Origin: Desmodus rotundus
Taxonomy: Eukaryota > Chordata > Mammalia > Chiroptera > Phyllostomidae
Assembly (NCBI RefSeq): GCF_022682495.2
Contig: NC_071388.1
Span: 15,797,171 to 15,861,170, forward strand
Length of the DNA stretch: 64,000 bases
Direction: 5' to 3'
This document shows, piece by piece, positions 59,561 through 64,000 of this stretch; the stretch's first letter is position 1; every line of letters starts with the position of its first letter. The notes under the pieces are model-generated. The model was not told the origin of the DNA, made no database searches, and saw only the letters and a list, made by a program, of their open reading frames with translations. The translations under genes were made by a program, and so were the position numbers.

Positions 59561-62149
59561 CCTTGACGAATTGAACAAATGTGTACGTTCTCTTTCACTT
59601 ATTTATTAGAGCAACATTAAGAAAGACTTTAATTAATGAACTGTCTCTATTAAAACGTAATCCTTATGTGTGTTCTTCAAACACCTCCCAGCACTGTTTT
59701 TGCTTTAATGTGAGGACGTCTCTATTAGTCTCTTGCATACAGCATCACCAAAATCACTTTATGCTGAAAATTCTTGAAGCAACGTTCATTACCGTTTGTA
59801 GAAAAACAAACACATGCAGATGTAAATACTCCTAAGCATATACTGTAACTTCACCGTATTCATGGAGCTGTATGAATGTGCCCTTAACAGCTGAAGTTGG
59901 TTTGTGTGAGTTCCCTGAACTCCACACTCCCACCACCTTTACACAGTCTCTGATTTTTCTGTTAGGGCTTTGATCATGATAAATAGAATGATCAGTGCAA
60001 CTTTAACACCAACTTTTCACCTTCAAAGTCTCATATCCTCAAATGTACTCAAAAGACTTCTGACTTCAGCATATTTCCAGAATTACATCATTCCTCTTGC
60101 TCAGGGTTTCTCTTAGTGCTGCTCCAAGCTAAAATCAATTATTTTAGAGTTTATGTCCTTCTAATAAGGCAGTCTTACTTTCAGATTTTCTTTTCTTAAC
60201 AAATGTGATTGCTTTATTTGACTAACCCATGATTTTTTATACACTTTAATGCGGATATCCAAATATATTTCCAGGTAGGTCTAACACTTATTGCAAATAT
60301 TTCTTCTTTCTCATAATGCCTTCTCTCCAACCCCCACCCCCCAAAAAAAACATGCCCTATGAGTTTGGCAGGAGTTAAAAATAATTATTTGAATTAGGGC
60401 AAAGACACTCACATCTAAGGCACTGTAGTTAAATAATCAATTTTCCTAGTAGCCATATTGATTATGTGACTACTCAAATTAACTTATCTCTAACATTGCA
60501 TAATTTAATAAGTTCTTCACAGAAATGAGACATCATGGAAATAAAACTGGCTATTCAGAAATACTCACATTACTAAAGAATGCAAAGTATAGGTAATTAC
60601 CATACTTATTTCAACAATCTGGATCTCACAAGCATTTTTCTTTTTTGAATGCTTTACTTAGAAAGGCCGCAATCTCAAAAATTTGAAAGCTATACAAACG
60701 TAAGTGGAAAGAACAGGAAGAAAACACATACAAAAAAAGAAAAACAAAGCACCACGAGCTCCACTTTCTACATATCCTTAGTGTACTGAAATTGATTCAC
60801 AGAAAGAAGGAAAATAAAACAAATGCTTAGCATTTTGTTTGGGTATATTAAACTAGAAACTGATTTTCAGATATCATCCTCAAAAATGAATCACAGATAT
60901 GTAAGATACATATGTATATTTACTGGCAGCTGTCAAAATGCATTTGCCAATTACTCAGTTCTGTTGACTTGACTTCATCATTAGGTCTATTTGCAGAATA
61001 CACGAAATGCCCTCCAAGCAACCACCCCCAATATCGTGGGTATTGTGTGTATGTTTCTTTATACAGTTTTTAAATATATTAAAGAGCAGAAAGTGTGCTC
61101 CTGACTGCACTTGGAGTGCATCGAGTTATCTATATCGGTCAATGTTATACCTGGGCGCTGACATTTTAACATCATGGGCAGTCCTGTTCATATGCAACTT
61201 GCAGCCTTATAAGATGGTTTTCAAATGGGAATAAGTCTATGAAGAACCTCAGTGGAAGAAGAAAAATAAGGTTCTTCTAGGGAAAAGGCATAAATATGCC
61301 ATAATGTAAGCCCACTTCAGGAGCACTGTTCCCAACAGCATGGCCTCAAAGCTTTTATCTTGACAGTTCTTGACGAGGCACGGCATATTCAGGATTTGAG
61401 CAATATGTCATTCTGGAATATTCTGTGAAAGATCATGAACTTTATATAATATTTTAAATGAGGTAACGATTTTAAAATGTCATTTCTAAGTCAGTTGAAG
61501 ACTATGAAGTATTTATGAAAAAATGTGACTTTAGCTTTAAAATAGTTATCAACGCTAGCTTAACCTTTGGTCAACCATTGGCAACTTAAAACTCAGTACT
61601 AAACTTGTAAGTTAGATGTACACAATCCATGACATTCCCATTAGAAGAATGCTTGCCTTTCTGTTTGTTATAGCTGTCATGAATGCATCTAAAAATTCTA
61701 AAAGCGATTTTAGGTTATTATTAAACAAGTTTAAAAGAAGGCAAGTCATAAGTCATTACAGATTCACACGCAGCTAGAAATTATTCTCCGACTCATGTAC
61801 TCATTCATGAGACAACTATTTATTCAATTATCCTCATTTTTATGTGCAGATTTCAATCGAGATGACTTCTGATTGTCATGAAGATGTAAGAGATGACATA
61901 CAGCTTTCTGAATTTCCCCCATTGGTGACATTTCATAAAATTATAGGATGATGTCACAACCAGGGTACTGTCATTGATACCATGCGCCTATCTTTTTCAG
62001 ACTTCCTCAGTTTAGCTTGCACTCATTTGAGTGTGTGTATGTGTGCTTACTAAGCTCTCTTCAATTTTATCATCTGTGCAATTCTGCATATTGGCCACCA
62101 GAGCCACGGTAGCAATACTGAAGGAACTTCCAACACGACGAGATCCATT
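59561..62149. other. Intron stretch, no recognised element
   Basis: AT-rich sequence. A C-rich to A-rich run (accccccaaaaaaaac) is at 60335-60351. No gene or repeat family recognised. Confidence 0.5.
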
Positions 62150-62702
62150 GTCTCCCCTTTTGTACTTACACACACTTCCTTCTCACCTGCCCCCTTCCAG
62201 AGTCCCTGGCTCTGAAAACCAACAACAGCCTGTTGTCCATTTCTAAATGTTGCCCTTTTAGCAATTTTTGTTAGGTGGAATCCTACAGTATATGACTTTT
62301 TGGATTAGCTTTTTTCATGCAGCATAATTCTCTGAAAGCCACCCAACTCCTTACAAGTGTAGTCATCCCTTGTATTACTGAGTAGCATTCTGAGGCATGT
62401 AAACCCTACAGTTTGTTTAACCTTTCTCCTGCTGAAAGACAGCTGGGCTGATTCAAGTTCTTCACTATAACAAATAAAGCTGCTATGGACATGTGTACAG
62501 GTTTCACGTGAATATGTTCTCATTTGTCCGGAATACATGCCCAAGTATGCAACTGTTGGGTTACAATGTAACCATTACATGGATAACTGCGCGTTTAGTT
62601 TTATCATGAACTACAAAACTAATTTCCAAAGTGGCTGCACCCTTTATTCCCACAAGCAATATACAATTTAACTTTCTCTGGATATTTGCCAATATTTGGT
62701 GC
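62150..62702 (-). repeat. Old L1M (ORF2 3' end and 3' UTR)
   Basis: The complement of the L1M ORF2 end: 'gtggaatcctacagtatatg', 'tttttcatgcagcataattc', 'taaagctgctatggacatgt', 'caactgttgggttacaatgt' and 'ccaaagtggctgcacccttt'. The part left of about 62260 (ctggctctgaaaaccaacaa) fits its 3' UTR. Heavily mutated, no usable frame. Confidence 0.8.
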
Positions 62703-63144
62703 AAAGAACTGGGATCTGGGGGTAAAGAGGACTTAGCAAGGCTCTATCCTTGGGGGCTAATAATTAGTGAGCTCAGCCTCTCTCAGGCTGCACTTGACTG
62801 TATGTGTCTTTCTATTCTGTGGACTATGGAGAAAAGGTACTTTGTTTTAAGAGAGAGAAGAGTGTGGAAAAGACATCAGAGGGAAGCAGTGACTGCAGCA
62901 AAGAGGTAATTAACAGTACTTTCATCTTGGACCCAGCTATTCCTTCAGAAAGTGTGTGTCCTGCACTTTCTGCAACATAGATTCTATGAAATAATTCAGT
63001 ATACCTCTCTGTTTACCTAGCTCATTTCTGTAGCTAAAAACAATAATAGTAATCCTTCCTAACACGCTATGTGGTAAAGAGTGTAGCTGTAGTTTATGGT
63101 CCCCAAATTAAGACTATTTCCTGAAATACATTCTACAATGCCAA

Positions 63145-63300
63145 AGCGCAAAGGACTCTAGGGTCACATAGATTTGAACTGGACTTGAATTCTGCCTCCA
63201 AAGATATGTAAGCTATCTATGGTTGTTGTAAGGATCAAACGAAGCTTGTTCCTAAATGAGTTATCACAAATGCCCACTCAGTATGACAGTATATTCTTTT
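63145..63300 (-). repeat. Probable MIR fragment
   Basis: 'tagatttgaactggacttga', 'attctgcctccaaagatatg' and 'ggttgttgtaaggatcaaac' follow the complement of the MIR consensus, with the middle lost. Confidence 0.6.
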
Positions 63301-64000
63301 TAATAATAAAAGTATCTTGCAGGAAATGAGACATGTTATTGTTAAGCAAGAATTTTCATGCATGTTGAATTAAATTGTCTGCCAGCTACTAAGTCCTTAT
63401 TTGGGAAGATGGTGTTGACCTTGGAGCTGAACCCCACAAAAAGACATAATTTCTAAAATAATATTTAACATTCAGGTTTATGTAGTGCAGAGTTTAAGAT
63501 TGATAAGATTTATTTAGTAGTTTGTGAAAGAAGAATGGGAAAAACTGCTGGTAGCAATTCCTGTCAGTCCTAACCCATTGTGTGTGTAGAGTGATTAACA
63601 AGCCCCCTCCCATAGAGAGGTCCTTTAGAACTCAGTGTGGAGGTCTCTTCCCCTTGCCCACCCTCCTAACCCCCGGCTCACCCTTACACCGACACCACTA
63701 GTGACTTATCAAAGGATCCCCTTCAACTGCAAAACATATTCTCCCTATCGGGGAGTTCTGGTTAGTAACATGCTGCCTACCTCATTGCCTTTCGATGACA
63801 TTCTGACACTTCTTATAGATGACAGCCCTGGGCAACTGTCCAGCTGACCTGTCCCATAATCTGTCTCTGGCCACCCTTTTTAAAGAAAGAATGTTTCATT
63901 CTGCTTCCAGCCTGTTGATTAATTCTGGTAAACCTGCCCTCACAAATCAAAGCTTGTCATTCATGGTACTCTTTAAATAATTCTGGAAAGAGAGGAAGTC
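63301..64000. other. Intron stretch, no recognised element
   Basis: No recognised gene or repeat. The C-rich 63600-63700 stretch and the frame at 63635-63847 show no protein motif. Confidence 0.45.

Larger units (their letters stand above)
4253..64000 (-). other. NCAM2: NCAM2 intron 1 (partial)
   Basis: Everything right of the exon lies upstream of it in gene orientation. No signal-peptide exon, CpG-rich promoter or other splice-bounded coding block was recognised, so about 60 kb is read as first intron. From general knowledge, the human NCAM2 gene spans hundreds of kilobases with a very long first intron, which fits. An unannotated alternative first exon or a noncoding RNA inside cannot be excluded from sequence alone. 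Confidence 0.75.

Noticed and set aside
63635..63847. A proline-rich 70-codon frame near the right edge
   Set aside because: C-rich intronic DNA with no domain and no splice-site support.
4253..64000. Search for NCAM2 exon 1 or promoter
   Set aside because: No signal-peptide frame followed by a donor of matching phase and no CpG-island promoter was recognised. The only CpG-rich block looks like an LTR.

Overview
The window is nuclear DNA from a bat (Chiroptera). It is AT-rich, intron-like and dense in interspersed repeats. The strongest lineage evidence is six copies of the tRNA-derived Ves SINE, which has a head like 'ccctggctggtgtggctcag' and a pyrimidine-rich 3' half. Many 5'-truncated L1 tails carry a G-rich 3' UTR ending in 'caataaa', and there are mariner-type DNA transposon remnants as expected in microbats. 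I saw no HeliBat-like Helitron, so a non-vespertilionid bat is slightly favoured (inference only). The species cannot be named from the sequence.

Only one protein-coding exon is supported: a 75-bp exon on the minus strand at 4178-4252. It encodes the start of the first Ig domain of neural cell adhesion molecule 2 (NCAM2) and has a clean splice acceptor, a clean donor and the expected phase. The window is therefore read as part of NCAM2 on the minus strand. Positions 1-4177 belong to the downstream intron (intron 2). Positions 4253-64000 belong to the very long first intron. Neither exon 1 nor exon 3 was found.

Layout: 1-8 kb holds Ves SINEs, a TIR-bounded MITE, L1 tails and the exon. 8-19 kb holds simple repeats, a probable solo LTR (10.35-11.29 kb) with a strong internal palindrome, and old L2, MIR and L1M pieces. 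18.5-30 kb holds two MaLR-type LTRs in opposite orientations, MIRs and Ves SINEs. 30.0-30.7 kb holds an RTE-like LINE remnant. 32.8-33.5 kb holds an internally deleted mariner. 36.9-38.5 kb holds an L1 with an internal inversion (twin priming). 39.1-39.3 kb holds a mariner-like MITE that has an opposite-orientation relative at 59.3 kb. 43.3-45.4 kb is a three-generation L1 nest. 45.5-49.5 kb is a cluster of L1 tails, a second mariner fragment, a Ves SINE with a 21-bp target duplication, and a 370-bp A/T repeat. 49.5-64 kb holds an old hAT MITE, LTR-like repeats and an old L1M.

No bacterial features, CRISPR arrays, functional RNA genes or intact mobile-element genes were seen. The long open frames all read either L1 3' UTR or ORF2 debris or unremarkable intronic sequence. 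Family names for repeats rest on recall of consensus sequences, not on a database search.
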